From: Pseudomonas frederiksbergensis
Lineage (GTDB): Bacteria > Pseudomonadota > Gammaproteobacteria > Pseudomonadales > Pseudomonadaceae
Direction of reading: 5' to 3'
NCBI RefSeq assembly: GCF_000802155.2
Contig: NZ_JQGJ02000011.1
Location: 124,001-188,000 of the forward strand
DNA: 64,000 bases
Position 1 is the first letter of the stretch; every line of letters starts with the position of its first letter. A program made the translations under genes and the position numbers. Shown here one piece after another: positions 1 to 8,132 of the stretch. The notes under the pieces are model-generated. The model was given only the letters and a program-made list of their open reading frames with translations, did not search any database and had not been told where the DNA came from.

Positions 1-749
1 ATGCTGAACGGGAAGTACTTGTCGTTGATTTTTTTATAGGTGCCGTCGGCAATGATTTCCTTGAGCGCGGCGTTCAGCTTGTTGCGCAGCTCGTTGTCAC
101 CCTTGCGCAGCGCAATGGCGATTTTGTCGCCCTCAACCACCGGATCGCCCTTGAATTCGTAAGCACGCCCAGCGTCGGTTTTCAGCCAGTCGTAGTTGAC
201 GTATTTGTCCGCCAGGATCGCGTCGACGCGGCCGGAAACCAGGTCAAGGTAGGCGTTTTCCTGGGTGTCGTAGAGTTTGGTGGTCACGTCGCTGCCCAGT
301 TCGTCTTCCAGCCAGGTGCCGGCAAGCGTGGAGCGCTGTGCCCCGATGGTCTTACCTTTGAGGGACTCTTTATCGACCTTGAAATCGACGTTTTTAGGGG
401 CGATGAATTGCAGTTTGTTAGAGTAGTACGGGTCGGTGAAGTCCACCGCTTGCTTGCGCTCTTCATTGATCGAAAGCGAAGAAATCAGGAAGTCGAACTT
501 CTTGGCCATCAGGGCCGGAATGATGCCGTCCCAGTCGGACGTAACCACTTCGCACTCGACTTTCATCTTGGCGCACAGAGCATCGCCGATGTCTTTATCG
601 AAACCCACGACCTGGCCGCTGGCATCCTTGTTGTTGAACGGAGGATAAGCCGCTTCGATGCCCATCTTCAGTTTTTCGGCCGCCATGGCGTTTGCCGAAA
701 AGATCAGGCTGGCCGCTGCGACCAGGAGGAACTTCTTGTAAGTCTGCAT
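1..749 (-). CDS. Polar amino-acid ABC transporter substrate-binding protein (3' end outside window)
   Basis: Periplasmic binding protein of the HisJ/ArgT/AotJ class that captures a basic or other polar amino acid for an ABC importer. The frame opens at an ATG (codon 747-749) with a typical signal peptide: MQTYKK, a hydrophobic stretch, then cleavage near ANAMAAEK. It stays open to the window edge, giving about 249 residues, nearly the whole family length. Family signatures are seen: GIEAAYPPFN, GFDKDIGDAL, SDWDGIIPAL, then DFTDPYYSN and a GRVDAILAD segment in the second lobe. The ATPase gene lies 13 bp upstream on the same strand, so the two are co-transcribed; permease genes are expected beyond the left edge. 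The exact substrate (arginine, lysine, histidine or another) cannot be read from the sequence. Confidence 0.9.
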   Translation of the reverse strand, partial: MQTYKKFLLVAAASLIFSANAMAAEKLKMGIEAAYPPFNNKDASGQVVGFDKDIGDALCAKMKVECEVVTSDWDGIIPALMAKKFDFLISSLSINEERKQAVDFTDPYYSNKLQFIAPKNVDFKVDKESLKGKTIGAQRSTLAGTWLEDELGSDVTTKLYDTQENAYLDLVSGRVDAILADKYVNYDWLKTDAGRAYEFKGDPVVEGDKIAIALRKGDNELRNKLNAALKEIIADGTYKKINDKYFPFS

Positions 750-762
750 GGGTACTGCTCCG

Positions 763-1536
763 TTAGCGGTTGCTGGACATGAATTGCTTACAGCGCGCCG
801 AAAGCGGGGTTTCGAAGACCTGCTGTGGCGATCCTTGCTCCTCGACCAGGCCTTGATGAAGGAACACGACTTCGCTGGAAACCTGACGGGCGAAGCCCAT
901 TTCGTGGGTCACCAGCAGCATGGTGCGACCCTCCTCGGCCAGGGCGCGGATCACACCTAGTACTTCCTGGACCATTTCCGGGTCAAGGGCGGAAGTTGGC
1001 TCGTCGAACAGAATCACTTTGGGCTGCATCGCCAGTGTGCGGGCGATGGCGGCACGTTGCTGCTGGCCGCCGGACAGTTCGGCCGGGTAGGCGTGGCGCT
1101 TGTCGGCGATGCCGACCTTGGCCAGCAAGGCTTCGGCGCCTTCGACGGCTTCGGCCTTGCTCTGGCCCAGCACCCGGCGCGGGGCTTCGATGATGTTGTC
1201 GAGCACGCTCATGTGGGGCCAGAGATTAAAGTTCTGAAATACAAAACCGATCTCGCTGCGCATGCGGTTGATCTGTTTGCCGTCGGCGGCCACCAGTTCA
1301 CCGTTTTTCGCGGCCTTGAGCTTGAGTTCTTCGCCGGCCACCAGAATCTGGCCCTGGTTGGGATTTTCCAGCAGGTTGATGCAGCGCAAAAACGTGGACT
1401 TGCCGGAACCGGAGGAGCCCAGGATCGAGATCACGTCGCCGTCGCGAGCGGTCAGCGAGACGCCTTTGAGCACCTCCAGCTTTCCGTAGCGTTTATGCAA
1501 GTTGCGGATTTCAAGCGCGGGCGTGGCCTGGGCCAT
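763..1536 (-). CDS. Polar amino-acid ABC transporter ATP-binding protein (HisP/AotP type)
   Basis: ATPase subunit that drives the amino-acid importer whose binding protein follows 13 bp downstream. At 257 residues it has the usual family length. Walker A is GSSGSGKST (about residue 40), the ABC signature is LSGGQQQRAAIAR, Walker B is VILFDEPTSALDP, and the H-loop is LLVTHEMGFA. The insertion after residue 70 (KLKAAKNGELVAADGKQ) is typical of the HisP group. The ATG at 1534-1536 follows a short leader. It is the first gene of the operon visible here, so the promoter should lie in the 376-bp gap to its right. It acts at the inner face of the cytoplasmic membrane with two permeases not in the window. 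Confidence 0.92.
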   Translation of the reverse strand: MAQATPALEIRNLHKRYGKLEVLKGVSLTARDGDVISILGSSGSGKSTFLRCINLLENPNQGQILVAGEELKLKAAKNGELVAADGKQINRMRSEIGFVFQNFNLWPHMSVLDNIIEAPRRVLGQSKAEAVEGAEALLAKVGIADKRHAYPAELSGGQQQRAAIARTLAMQPKVILFDEPTSALDPEMVQEVLGVIRALAEEGRTMLLVTHEMGFARQVSSEVVFLHQGLVEEQGSPQQVFETPLSARCKQFMSSNR

Positions 1537-1912
1537 GTGCGGTCCTCATGATATGTGCTCCCTTGCTGTTGGCAGCCTTCCTGGCGAGGCGGCCAAGCTA
1601 GCATGCGTCCGAATGACAGCCAACAGCGCTTCGGACGGTAGGCCAATGATGTGCATCAGGTTGTCGCATCGACACAGCAGACTGTCGCGCTATCAACAAC
1701 CGAACGGCTGTTTTAACCATGCACACCGGCAAAATGCCTGGGAGTCGCTAAAAAAAGGCGCGATGGTGCCAGCTTTGGGCGGGGGTGGGAAGGGTTAATC
1801 GGATGAGCGTTGTCTATTCCGACTGGCGTTCGGCTCAACTCCCAATTGATCTAAACGGCGAGGCTCATGTAGTGCTCAAACGAGATGGCACTCATTTCAG
1901 GAGTTTGTTGCC
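1537..1912. other. Intergenic region between divergent genes
   Basis: 376 bp without a supportable gene. It separates the minus-strand transporter operon from the plus-strand secreted protein at 1913 and so must hold both promoters, but I see no strong -35/-10 pair or palindrome that I could assign. A Shine-Dalgarno AGGAG at about 1899-1903 serves the gene at 1913. Confidence 0.5.
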
Positions 1913-2353
1913 ATGAAGTCGCTAGCGTCCACTATCGTCTTGATGGGGACGCTGCTGTTCCCCATCGTCGTCAACGCCACCAACCTCACGCCCATCGACA
2001 ACTCGGGCGTGCAGGTCCAACCCATGCAGCAGAACGGTATCACCTATCTGTCCGGAGGCATCGGCGAGGACGAAGCCCGGGCCATCGAGCAGGCCCAGGG
2101 CTACAACCTGCACATGACGTTTGCGATCGGCCCCGAGAACAAATACGTCCCGGATGTGGACGTGACCGTGCAGAACGCATCGGGGCAAACATTGCTGACG
2201 CTCAGCGATGCAGGCCCGTTGGTGTATGTACAGCTACCGCCGGGCAAGTACGGCGTGGTGGCGACGCGTAACGGCGTGGAGCGTCGCGACACCGCCAACG
2301 TGGCCGGCGGAGCCGCGCGAAAGCTGGTGTTCCACTGGAACAGTAGCGAGTAG
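1913..2353 (+). CDS. Secreted protein with carboxypeptidase-regulatory-like (Ig-like) fold
   Basis: 146-residue protein of unknown function. It starts with a signal peptide (MKSLASTIVLMGTLLFPIVVNA, cut after VNA) and so is probably periplasmic. The C-terminal half (VDVTVQNASGQTLLTLSDAGPLVYVQLPPGKYGV) resembles carboxypeptidase-regulatory-like beta-sandwich domains, which are often structural or binding modules. The start is supported by AGGAG about 10 bases upstream. It converges with the gene at 2363 with only 9 bp between stops and no terminator visible. It has no operon partner that would suggest a job. The domain call is by motif appearance only. Confidence 0.75.
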   Translation: MKSLASTIVLMGTLLFPIVVNATNLTPIDNSGVQVQPMQQNGITYLSGGIGEDEARAIEQAQGYNLHMTFAIGPENKYVPDVDVTVQNASGQTLLTLSDAGPLVYVQLPPGKYGVVATRNGVERRDTANVAGGAARKLVFHWNSSE

Positions 2354-2362
2354 CCGGGGAGC

Positions 2363-2809
2363 TTACTCGCTGGCGGGCTCTTCCATGGATTGACGATAAC
2401 GGTCCAGCGCCTCGCTGAAATCCTTGATGAACTCCGGCGTGCTGAGCCAGCGCTGGGCGGTTTCGCGATCCATGTCATCGGCCCACATGCGATAGTCCAC
2501 CAGCATATCCGCGGCCAGGTTGGTCGCGGCCATGCTCTCGTTTTCGGCGTTTTTCAGGTCCAGCAGGGCCGGGCGCTCGATGATCATCTCGCTGACATTG
2601 CTAAGCAGCGTGTCAAGCATTTGGCTGCGGCTGACCGCCTCGGCTTCGCGCAGCTTGGCAAACAGTTCCAGCACGTAGACTGGTGGCTGGGCGGTGGCGT
2701 GGGCCGGATCGCCGTACATCGGGATGGATTTGCGTCCCGTCATGCGGATTTGCTTGGCTTTGTCTTTGGCGCGCTTGGCGCGTTTCTGCTGTTTGTTCAG
2801 TGAGGCCAT
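2363..2809 (-). CDS. Hypothetical protein with basic NKQQKR N-terminus (paralogue of 7040-7447)
   Basis: 148-residue cytoplasmic protein of unknown function, with no signal peptide or membrane segment. The first 25 residues are strongly basic (NKQQKRAKRAKDKAKQIR), while the rest is acidic and looks helical (LFAKLREAEAVSRSQMLDTLL, then a C-terminal WLSTPEFIKDFSEALDRY). The protein at 7040-7447 has the same layout, with a matching start (NKQQKRNQRAKAKAKKNR), a central helical region and a C-terminal W-F-D/Y motif, so the two are divergent paralogues about 4.7 kb apart. The basic tail could bind nucleic acid or ribosomes, but this is inference. The bacteriophytochrome gene lies upstream on the same strand with a gap of 40 bp, so co-transcription is possible. 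Confidence 0.75.
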   Translation of the reverse strand: MASLNKQQKRAKRAKDKAKQIRMTGRKSIPMYGDPAHATAQPPVYVLELFAKLREAEAVSRSQMLDTLLSNVSEMIIERPALLDLKNAENESMAATNLAADMLVDYRMWADDMDRETAQRWLSTPEFIKDFSEALDRYRQSMEEPASE

Positions 2810-2849
2810 TGGGCTTCGGTTTCCAATTCGTTAGGGGGCGGTGCCCGGC

Positions 2850-5084
2850 TCAATCGATTTTCGGCACGGTAAAGCGAAATTCGCTGCCTTTGCCTGGCTG
2901 GCTTTCGGCCTGCAGTTTACCGCCATGAGCCTGGACAATCCCCTGGGAAATATAAAGCCCGAGTCCGGTGCCGTTCGGGTTGCCCTCCTTGGTGGTCCAG
3001 TAGCGGTCAAACACATGGGGCAATTGTTCGGGTGCGATACCTTCTCCCGTGTCGCGGACGCTGAACACTATCTCATCGCCTACCGACATTGCGCTGATGC
3101 CTACACTGCCTCGCTGCGGCGTGAATTTGATGGCGTTGCCGATCAGGTTGGACAGCACTTGGAACAGCCGCTCCGGGTCCGCGTTGATCTTGAGATTGGG
3201 TTCGGCATGGAAAGAGATATCGATGGCCTTGGCAGAGGCCAGCGGCGTCAACAGCGAGCAGGCATCTTCGAAGATCTGGCTGACGTCCATCGGCTTGGGG
3301 TGGATGGTGTAGCGGCCGGCGTCGATGCGCGAGGTGTCGAGCAGGTCTTCCAGCAGCGAATTCATGCGACTGGCGGCTTGCTGCATGGTGTCGATGGCCG
3401 AGGAAATTCGCTTCGAGCTGTGAGACCCGTCGGAGCTGAAGGAATTTTGCATCATGCCGCAAAGCATGGATATGACAGTCATCGGGTTGCGCAGGTCATG
3501 GGAGACCACTGCCACCAGCTCATCCCGGGCCTGCACTGCCTGCCGCTCCTTGCGAACCTGACGTGCCAAGTCGGTTTCCAGGGCCGAGCGACGCAGGTCA
3601 TTGGCGGCGAACAGGTCACCATGGCTCCATTGGGTGCTGATGCCGTCCATCTCGACTTTCCAGATTTCGAACGATGTCCGCGGACGCAAGCGCAAACCGG
3701 TCTCGCTTTGTTCCAGGTCGAGGGGCTTTTGCGGGTCACCGCTCCAATTGATGGTTTGTTTCACCTCGGGGCGGAACCACAGCACGCCGTTTTCCACGGG
3801 CTTGGGCAGGTGAATCGCCAGCACTCCGCTTGCAACGTCCTGATAAGCCTTGGCCGGCTCGAAGACACCGCCCAGGTTATGGTGGGAGAAGACCGGTTGG
3901 CCGGTTTCCATTATCCATTTGTGCAATTCACGGATCTGTTCTGGTTCCGGACACTGGCCGTGGCGATACAGCTTGTTGTCCTCGATGATCGCGACGCCAT
4001 TGGCCCCGGTGAGATTCATCAGGCACTGGGGCGCGAGGGACAGGCCTTCGAAAACGTTTTCGCTGGATTGCGCCATGACAGTGGCAAGCGCCTGGAGCCC
4101 TTCGAGCTTGGCATCCCGTTGTCCCGCCAGCTCAATGGCTTCCATCGCGCTGATCTGCAGCGACAGGATCTGGCCGATCGTCTGGCAGGCCATGCGCATC
4201 TCGTGTGGCACATGAAGCGGCTGGCGATTGCCGCAGCTGATCAGTCCCCATAATTGCTCGCCCTTCATCAGCGAGATGCTCATGGATGACAGCACGCCCA
4301 TGTTCTTCATGTATTGGCGGTGGATCGGCGAGACGCTGCGCAGCGTGGAGAAGCTCAGGTCCAGCGGTGCCTGCGTGTCGGGACGCAGCTCGGGTACCAG
4401 TGGGACCGGGGTGTAGTCGGCGTTGGGGATGATGCGCAACCAATTGGTGCGATACAGCTCGCGGGCCTGCTCAGGGATGTCCGACGCTGGGAAAAACAAA
4501 CCCTTGTAGAGCTCCATCGAAGGTGCGCTGGCCTCGGCGATGACTTGTCCGTGGCCGCCTTCCTCGAAACGATAGATCAACACACGGTCGTAGCCGGTCA
4601 TGGCCTGGATTTCGCGCACGCTGATTTCGTACAGGGCCTGAAGGGACTTGGCGCTTTGCAGGCGCTGCAACATGCGGCCCAGGTTGGCCTCGCCGCTGAC
4701 TCCCTCGGGACGGAAGTCGGTCAGGTGCTGTTCCAGTTCGACAATCAAGGCGCCCTGGTGGCGGTGGATCAGGGCGTCGAAGCGCTGCTGGTTCACTACG
4801 ATGTCGAGGGGAAGGTTGTCTCTTTCAGCGTCGCTGCGGAAAGCTTCCAGAAGGTTCACGGCCTGTTCTTGCCCGAACAGAACGTCCAGGGGCAGGCCAA
4901 GAAGTCCTTGGGCGGGCTGACCGATCAATTCTTGTGCATTCGCGCTGACCTGGCGGATCAAGAAATCGGGCTCGGACAGCATCAGCAATACGCCGTGAGG
5001 CTGGATGGCCCCGGGGAAGCGAATCGGTTCGTCTGAGCAATTGGCCAGCAGTTGTTCGAAGGCTTCTTGGTCTTCCGGTTTCAT
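2850..5084 (-). CDS. bphP: Bacteriophytochrome sensor histidine kinase
   Basis: Red/far-red light sensor kinase of 744 residues. The order is PAS (with Cys16 in LLANCSDEP, the expected thioether site for biliverdin), GAF carrying the phytochrome motif PASDIPEQAREL and the chromophore-pocket motif HRQYMKNMG, PHY, then a HisKA domain with the phospho-acceptor His529 in VVSHDLRNP and a HATPase domain (N box NLIGNAIKF, G boxes DTGEGI and GTGLGLYIS). The start ATG overlaps the stop of bphO (ATGA at 5081-5084), so translation is coupled with the enzyme that makes its chromophore. No response-regulator gene is adjacent. It is a soluble cytoplasmic kinase with no membrane segment. Confidence 0.95.
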   Translation of the reverse strand: MKPEDQEAFEQLLANCSDEPIRFPGAIQPHGVLLMLSEPDFLIRQVSANAQELIGQPAQGLLGLPLDVLFGQEQAVNLLEAFRSDAERDNLPLDIVVNQQRFDALIHRHQGALIVELEQHLTDFRPEGVSGEANLGRMLQRLQSAKSLQALYEISVREIQAMTGYDRVLIYRFEEGGHGQVIAEASAPSMELYKGLFFPASDIPEQARELYRTNWLRIIPNADYTPVPLVPELRPDTQAPLDLSFSTLRSVSPIHRQYMKNMGVLSSMSISLMKGEQLWGLISCGNRQPLHVPHEMRMACQTIGQILSLQISAMEAIELAGQRDAKLEGLQALATVMAQSSENVFEGLSLAPQCLMNLTGANGVAIIEDNKLYRHGQCPEPEQIRELHKWIMETGQPVFSHHNLGGVFEPAKAYQDVASGVLAIHLPKPVENGVLWFRPEVKQTINWSGDPQKPLDLEQSETGLRLRPRTSFEIWKVEMDGISTQWSHGDLFAANDLRRSALETDLARQVRKERQAVQARDELVAVVSHDLRNPMTVISMLCGMMQNSFSSDGSHSSKRISSAIDTMQQAASRMNSLLEDLLDTSRIDAGRYTIHPKPMDVSQIFEDACSLLTPLASAKAIDISFHAEPNLKINADPERLFQVLSNLIGNAIKFTPQRGSVGISAMSVGDEIVFSVRDTGEGIAPEQLPHVFDRYWTTKEGNPNGTGLGLYISQGIVQAHGGKLQAESQPGKGSEFRFTVPKID

Positions 5085-5689
5085 AACAGGACCTCCTGAC
5101 TGTCCAGCCAGCGTTCAAAACAGATAAATGTCGCCCTGGCGGCGCGTGTGGCTTCGAGCATCTGCTCGTCGCCAAGGTTCCGATCGCCTAGATACTGAAG
5201 AAAATCCTTCCAGCGCCGGCCGGTGAGTTCTCCATAGACGTCGAGGAAGGCGGCGCCGCTGGATGCATCGAGGCCTAACTGTTCGGCCACCCTGCGTCGC
5301 AGGATCTGTCCACCCAATGTTGCCCCTTCGAGCACATAGGAAACACCGAGGGCGGCGGCCGGTGAATCGATCTGCGGCAAACGCTGGCAGGCGGGCAGCG
5401 CTTCAATCGCCGTTTCGTCCAGGCCCAGCGCCATGAGATCCATGCGTAGTACCGGCAGCTTGATGCGCAGGGACTGGTCCAGTCCGGTCGGAGCGAGCGC
5501 GAGGACCTGGAATTGGCGTTCCAGTGGCTGATAAAAACCGTGGTAGGCCGCTATCAAGCGCCGGTACAGGTCAACATCCAGTTGCTCGGAGAAAAACGGC
5601 AGGCGTTTCTCCAAGGCAACGTGCAGTTCAGCGGTTTCAGTCCGCAAGGCCTGGATCAGGGAGGACGGAGGGGCGGACGGTGCAGACAT
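5081..5689 (-). CDS. bphO: Biliverdin-producing heme oxygenase
   Basis: Cytoplasmic heme oxygenase that opens heme to biliverdin, iron and CO, supplying the chromophore of the adjacent bacteriophytochrome. It has 202 residues, the usual size for the family. His23 in TAELHVALEKRLPFF fits the proximal heme ligand, and the distal helix motif shows as ALGVSYVLEGATLGGQIL. The gene ends in a 4-bp ATGA overlap with bphP, which argues for a dedicated bphOP operon rather than an iron-acquisition role. The ATG at 5687-5689 is the only start that fits the domain. No strong ribosome-binding site is seen before it. Confidence 0.93.
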   Translation of the reverse strand: MSAPSAPPSSLIQALRTETAELHVALEKRLPFFSEQLDVDLYRRLIAAYHGFYQPLERQFQVLALAPTGLDQSLRIKLPVLRMDLMALGLDETAIEALPACQRLPQIDSPAAALGVSYVLEGATLGGQILRRRVAEQLGLDASSGAAFLDVYGELTGRRWKDFLQYLGDRNLGDEQMLEATRAARATFICFERWLDSQEVLL

Positions 5690-5740
5690 GCAGAATGAAG
5701 CTCTTCAAGTGGAGCGTTGCAGAAAAAAAGCGCATCAATC

Positions 5741-6838
5741 TTACACAGGTTTATTGGGTGGGCGATCGTCAATTGCGGGCTTTATTGTTCCGGTAGCGCG
5801 GTCGGGTTGTCGTTCCTCCAGTCGCGCCCGTTCGCAATCCAGCGCCCTGCGCAGTTCTTCTTCGGAGGGCAGCACCAGTTGGTACTGGCTGGCGAATAGC
5901 TGTTCATTGCCCTGTAGCACCGAATAACGCACAACCGACTCGTCCTTCTGGGCGCAAAGGATGATGCCAACGGTGGGTTTGTCGTCGGGGCCGCGCTTGA
6001 GGTCATCGTAGAGGCGCACGTACATATCCATCTGCCCGATATCCTGATGGCTCAGTTCGCCACGCTTGAGGTCGACGATGACAAAGCACTTGAGCACGTA
6101 GTTGTAGAAGACCAGGTCGAGATAGAAGTCCTTGCTTTCGGTACTGATGCGCTGTTGACGCGCAATGAAGGCGAAGCCTTTGCCGAGTTCCAACAGAAAG
6201 CCCTGTAGCTGATCGATCAAGGCCTGTTCCAGATCGCTCTCCTGCAGCATGCCGGCATTGGGCAATCCGAGGAACTCCAGGACCACCGGGTCCCTGACAA
6301 TGTCCCGTGGGCCGAAATCGAGTTTTCCTATGTTGGTTGCTGCTTCCTGCTCCACCGCGGACCGATCGCGGCTTGCTAGAAGGCGTTCGTAATAGAACGT
6401 GCCAATCTGGCGTTCCAGGGCACGGGTCGACCAGTTTTGAACGGCGGTTTCGTTCATGTACCACTGGCGGGTACTGTCGGGTTCTATCCGCAAGAGCGTC
6501 CGGTAATGAGTCCAGCTCAATTCGGTACGCACTGCGTTCCAAATTGGAAACTTTTGATAAAAGTCCCGCATGTGGCGCAGGTTACGTTCATCAAACCCTT
6601 TCCCAAACCGCGCCGTCAGCACCTTCGCCAAAGACGGCAGCAGCCTTGCCCCGTAGGCCGCTCGTTCGGCGCCCTCTTGCTCGAACTCGATGATATGTCG
6701 ACCAATCTGCCAACAGGTTTGCACCTGAAGCGTATCGACCGCGCGCAGGACTTTCTGGCGAGCCTGGCGGATCAGCTCGCCAAGTTCGTCGATCAGGGGA
6801 GCGAGCTGTGGATCATCCTGGGTAGGTGTCGGTGTCAT
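5741..6838 (-). CDS. YhcG-family PDDEXK nuclease-fold protein (DUF1016)
   Basis: 365-residue protein of the YhcG (DUF1016) family. The N-terminal DUF1016 domain runs from about residue 15 to 170 (QTCWQIGRHIIEFEQEG, RNLRHMRDFYQKFP, ELSWTHYRTLLRI). The C-terminal PDDEXK domain runs from about 190 to 340, with the D-x-V-F-Y and V-D-L-K-R core (YLDLVFYNYVLKCFVIVDLKRG) and a Q-x-x-x-Y helix (DIGQMDMYVRLYDD). Family members are linked to DNA cleavage, restriction-modification neighbourhoods and mobile DNA, but the true substrate is not settled. Here it stands alone between bphO and a small gene, with no methylase or toxin partner. A solitary accessory gene in otherwise syntenic chromosome suggests gain by transfer; that is inference. 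Confidence 0.88.
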   Translation of the reverse strand: MTPTPTQDDPQLAPLIDELGELIRQARQKVLRAVDTLQVQTCWQIGRHIIEFEQEGAERAAYGARLLPSLAKVLTARFGKGFDERNLRHMRDFYQKFPIWNAVRTELSWTHYRTLLRIEPDSTRQWYMNETAVQNWSTRALERQIGTFYYERLLASRDRSAVEQEAATNIGKLDFGPRDIVRDPVVLEFLGLPNAGMLQESDLEQALIDQLQGFLLELGKGFAFIARQQRISTESKDFYLDLVFYNYVLKCFVIVDLKRGELSHQDIGQMDMYVRLYDDLKRGPDDKPTVGIILCAQKDESVVRYSVLQGNEQLFASQYQLVLPSEEELRRALDCERARLEERQPDRATGTIKPAIDDRPPNKPV

Positions 6839-7039
6839 TGGAGTGTCCAGCCGTTGAGAGGGGGCGGACCAGGAGGATGCTCTAAAAGAAATTGGGTGGA
6901 TGCCGGACGCAGCTGATTGTGCGGGAGGAAAAATAGCGGGTTTATGCAGGACGGGTATGACGCCGTCCCATGTAGTTGGAACCTAGCCTGTAGGAGGGAT
7001 CCTCGCCGGGCGTAATCCACCTCGGGCTCTGTCGTGACG

Positions 7040-7447
7040 TCAGGCTTGGCCTTGGGCCAGTGCCTGGGAGGCGGCCACATAATCGGCTTGGAATTGCTTG
7101 CTTTCCACCCAGTCCAGCGCGGTCTGCTCATCGACGCCAGTGGTCAGGCGACGGTACTCGATCAAGGCGGTAATGATGAAGTCGGTGGCTTCGTCCTCAC
7201 CTTCCTGTTCTAGCACCAATTCCAGCAATGGGTGCGCCAGGAAGACCGTGCACATGGCCTGCTGGCTGATTTTCTCGGCAGCGCTCATCAGTTGGAACAT
7301 CTCCGACAAGTCTACGGTTTCCAAGTCGATGCGCTCGTCGTTCGGGTCCAGGAAATCGTTTGGCGCAGCAGCACGTTGAATGCGGTTCTTCTTGGCTTTC
7401 GCCTTGGCGCGCTGGTTGCGTTTCTGCTGTTTGTTCGCCGATGACAT
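7040..7447 (-). CDS. Hypothetical protein with basic NKQQKR N-terminus (paralogue of 2363-2809)
   Basis: 135-residue cytoplasmic protein of unknown function. It opens with a lysine/arginine-rich tail (NKQQKRNQRAKAKAKKNRIQ) and continues as an acidic helical domain (VDLSEMFQLMSAAEKISQQAM, LIEYRRLTTGVDEQTALDWVESKQFQADYV). It shares this layout with the 148-residue protein at 2363-2809, including the D-x-E/Q-T-A-x-x-W motif before the C-terminus (DRETAQRWLSTPEF there, DEQTALDWVESKQF here). No signal peptide or membrane helix is present. The 200-bp gap downstream to the YhcG gene holds nothing I can support. Confidence 0.75.
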   Translation of the reverse strand: MSSANKQQKRNQRAKAKAKKNRIQRAAAPNDFLDPNDERIDLETVDLSEMFQLMSAAEKISQQAMCTVFLAHPLLELVLEQEGEDEATDFIITALIEYRRLTTGVDEQTALDWVESKQFQADYVAASQALAQGQA

Positions 7448-7508
7448 GGTCGGATTCCTGATGAATAAGGCGATCTATCCTACAGCTTCAACGCGAACGC
7501 TTCGAATC

Positions 7509-7838
7509 TCAATCGACTATGAAAAGCGTGGCCCCCGATGAAGTGAAAGAGCGATGGGGCTCGGCCTGGTCCGCCACCTGGTAGCTCATGCCTGGCTTGA
7601 GCAAAAATTGCCGGCCATCTTCGAGCTCGGTATTGAGCTCGCCCTTGAGGCAAAAGAGGACGTGACCTTTGGTGCACCAATGGTCGGCCAGATAACCCGC
7701 CGTGTATTCCACCATCCGTACCCGGATGTTCCCGAACTGTTGCGTGCGCCAATAGGCGGTCCCGGTGACGCCTTTGTGTTCGGTGGGCTCGATGGTTGAC
7801 CAATCGGTGGTGCCGAAGGGGATGCCGGTGATGTCCAT
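7509..7838 (-). CDS. DHCW-motif cupin-fold protein
   Basis: 109-residue single-domain cupin. It shows the motif ADHWCTKGHVLFCLKGEL, the hallmark of the small DHCW-motif cupin family, where His and Cys probably line the metal or ligand site, followed by the second cupin half (FLLKPGMSYQVADQAEPHRS). The enzymatic role of the family is unknown to me. The ATG at 7836-7838 gives the family length; upstream in-frame extension would add unrelated residues. It lies just downstream of the tRNA-Phe gene and its terminator and appears to be a single-gene unit. Confidence 0.85.
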   Translation of the reverse strand: MDITGIPFGTTDWSTIEPTEHKGVTGTAYWRTQQFGNIRVRMVEYTAGYLADHWCTKGHVLFCLKGELNTELEDGRQFLLKPGMSYQVADQAEPHRSFTSSGATLFIVD

Positions 7839-7915
7839 GTCGACTCGCTTGCTGGAGGGGAGCGGACGAATGTAGCTGAGTCGATAAGGCGGCGGAAGAA
7901 AATCCGGGCAATAAA

Positions 7916-7947
7916 AAAACCCCGATCAATTTCTTGATCGGGGTTTT
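7916..7947 (-). terminator. Rho-independent terminator of tRNA-Phe
   Basis: Perfect 14-bp inverted repeat AAAACCCCGATCAA / TTGATCGGGGTTTT around a 4-base loop. Read on the minus strand it ends in a run of T (7913-7919), directly after the tRNA-Phe 3' end. Confidence 0.92.
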
Positions 7948-7954
7948 CGGTATT

Positions 7955-8030
7955 TGGTGCCCAGAGACGGAATCGAACCGCCGACACGGGGATTTTCAAT
8001 CCCCTGCTCTACCGACTGAGCTATCTGGGC
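7955..8030 (-). tRNA. tRNA-Phe (anticodon GAA)
   Basis: 76-nt cloverleaf on the minus strand that begins GCCCAGA and ends TCTGGGCACCA, so CCA is encoded. The 7-bp acceptor stem pairs fully. The D arm is GCTC-AGTCGGTA-GAGC. The anticodon stem is GGGGA / TCCCC around TTGAAAA, giving anticodon GAA for phenylalanine. The T arm is GGCGG-TTCGATT-CCGTC, with one mismatch as I count it. A strong promoter lies just upstream and a terminator 7 bp downstream, so it is transcribed alone. No integrase or duplicated 3' end is seen, so it is not in use as an attachment site here. Confidence 0.97.
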
Positions 8031-8040
8031 AACGGGGCGC

Positions 8041-8069
8041 ATTAAACGGGTTTTTCAGGGGGGCGTCAA
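8041..8069 (-). promoter_or_regulatory. Sigma-70 promoter of tRNA-Phe
   Basis: On the minus strand, -35 TTGACG (8064-8069) and -10 TTTAAT (8041-8046) are separated by exactly 17 bp. A G+C-rich discriminator (GCGCCCC), typical of stringently controlled stable-RNA promoters, leads into the tRNA 10 bp downstream. Confidence 0.85.
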
Positions 8070-8132
8070 GCACGTTATCAAAAAATATTTAATTATTACC
8101 GTCGCTTACGATCCGCCCCCGCATTTAACAGC

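Noticed and set aside
7955..8030. tRNA-Phe as an integration site for a genomic island
   Set aside because: No integrase, no direct repeat of the tRNA 3' end and no change in gene content on either side.
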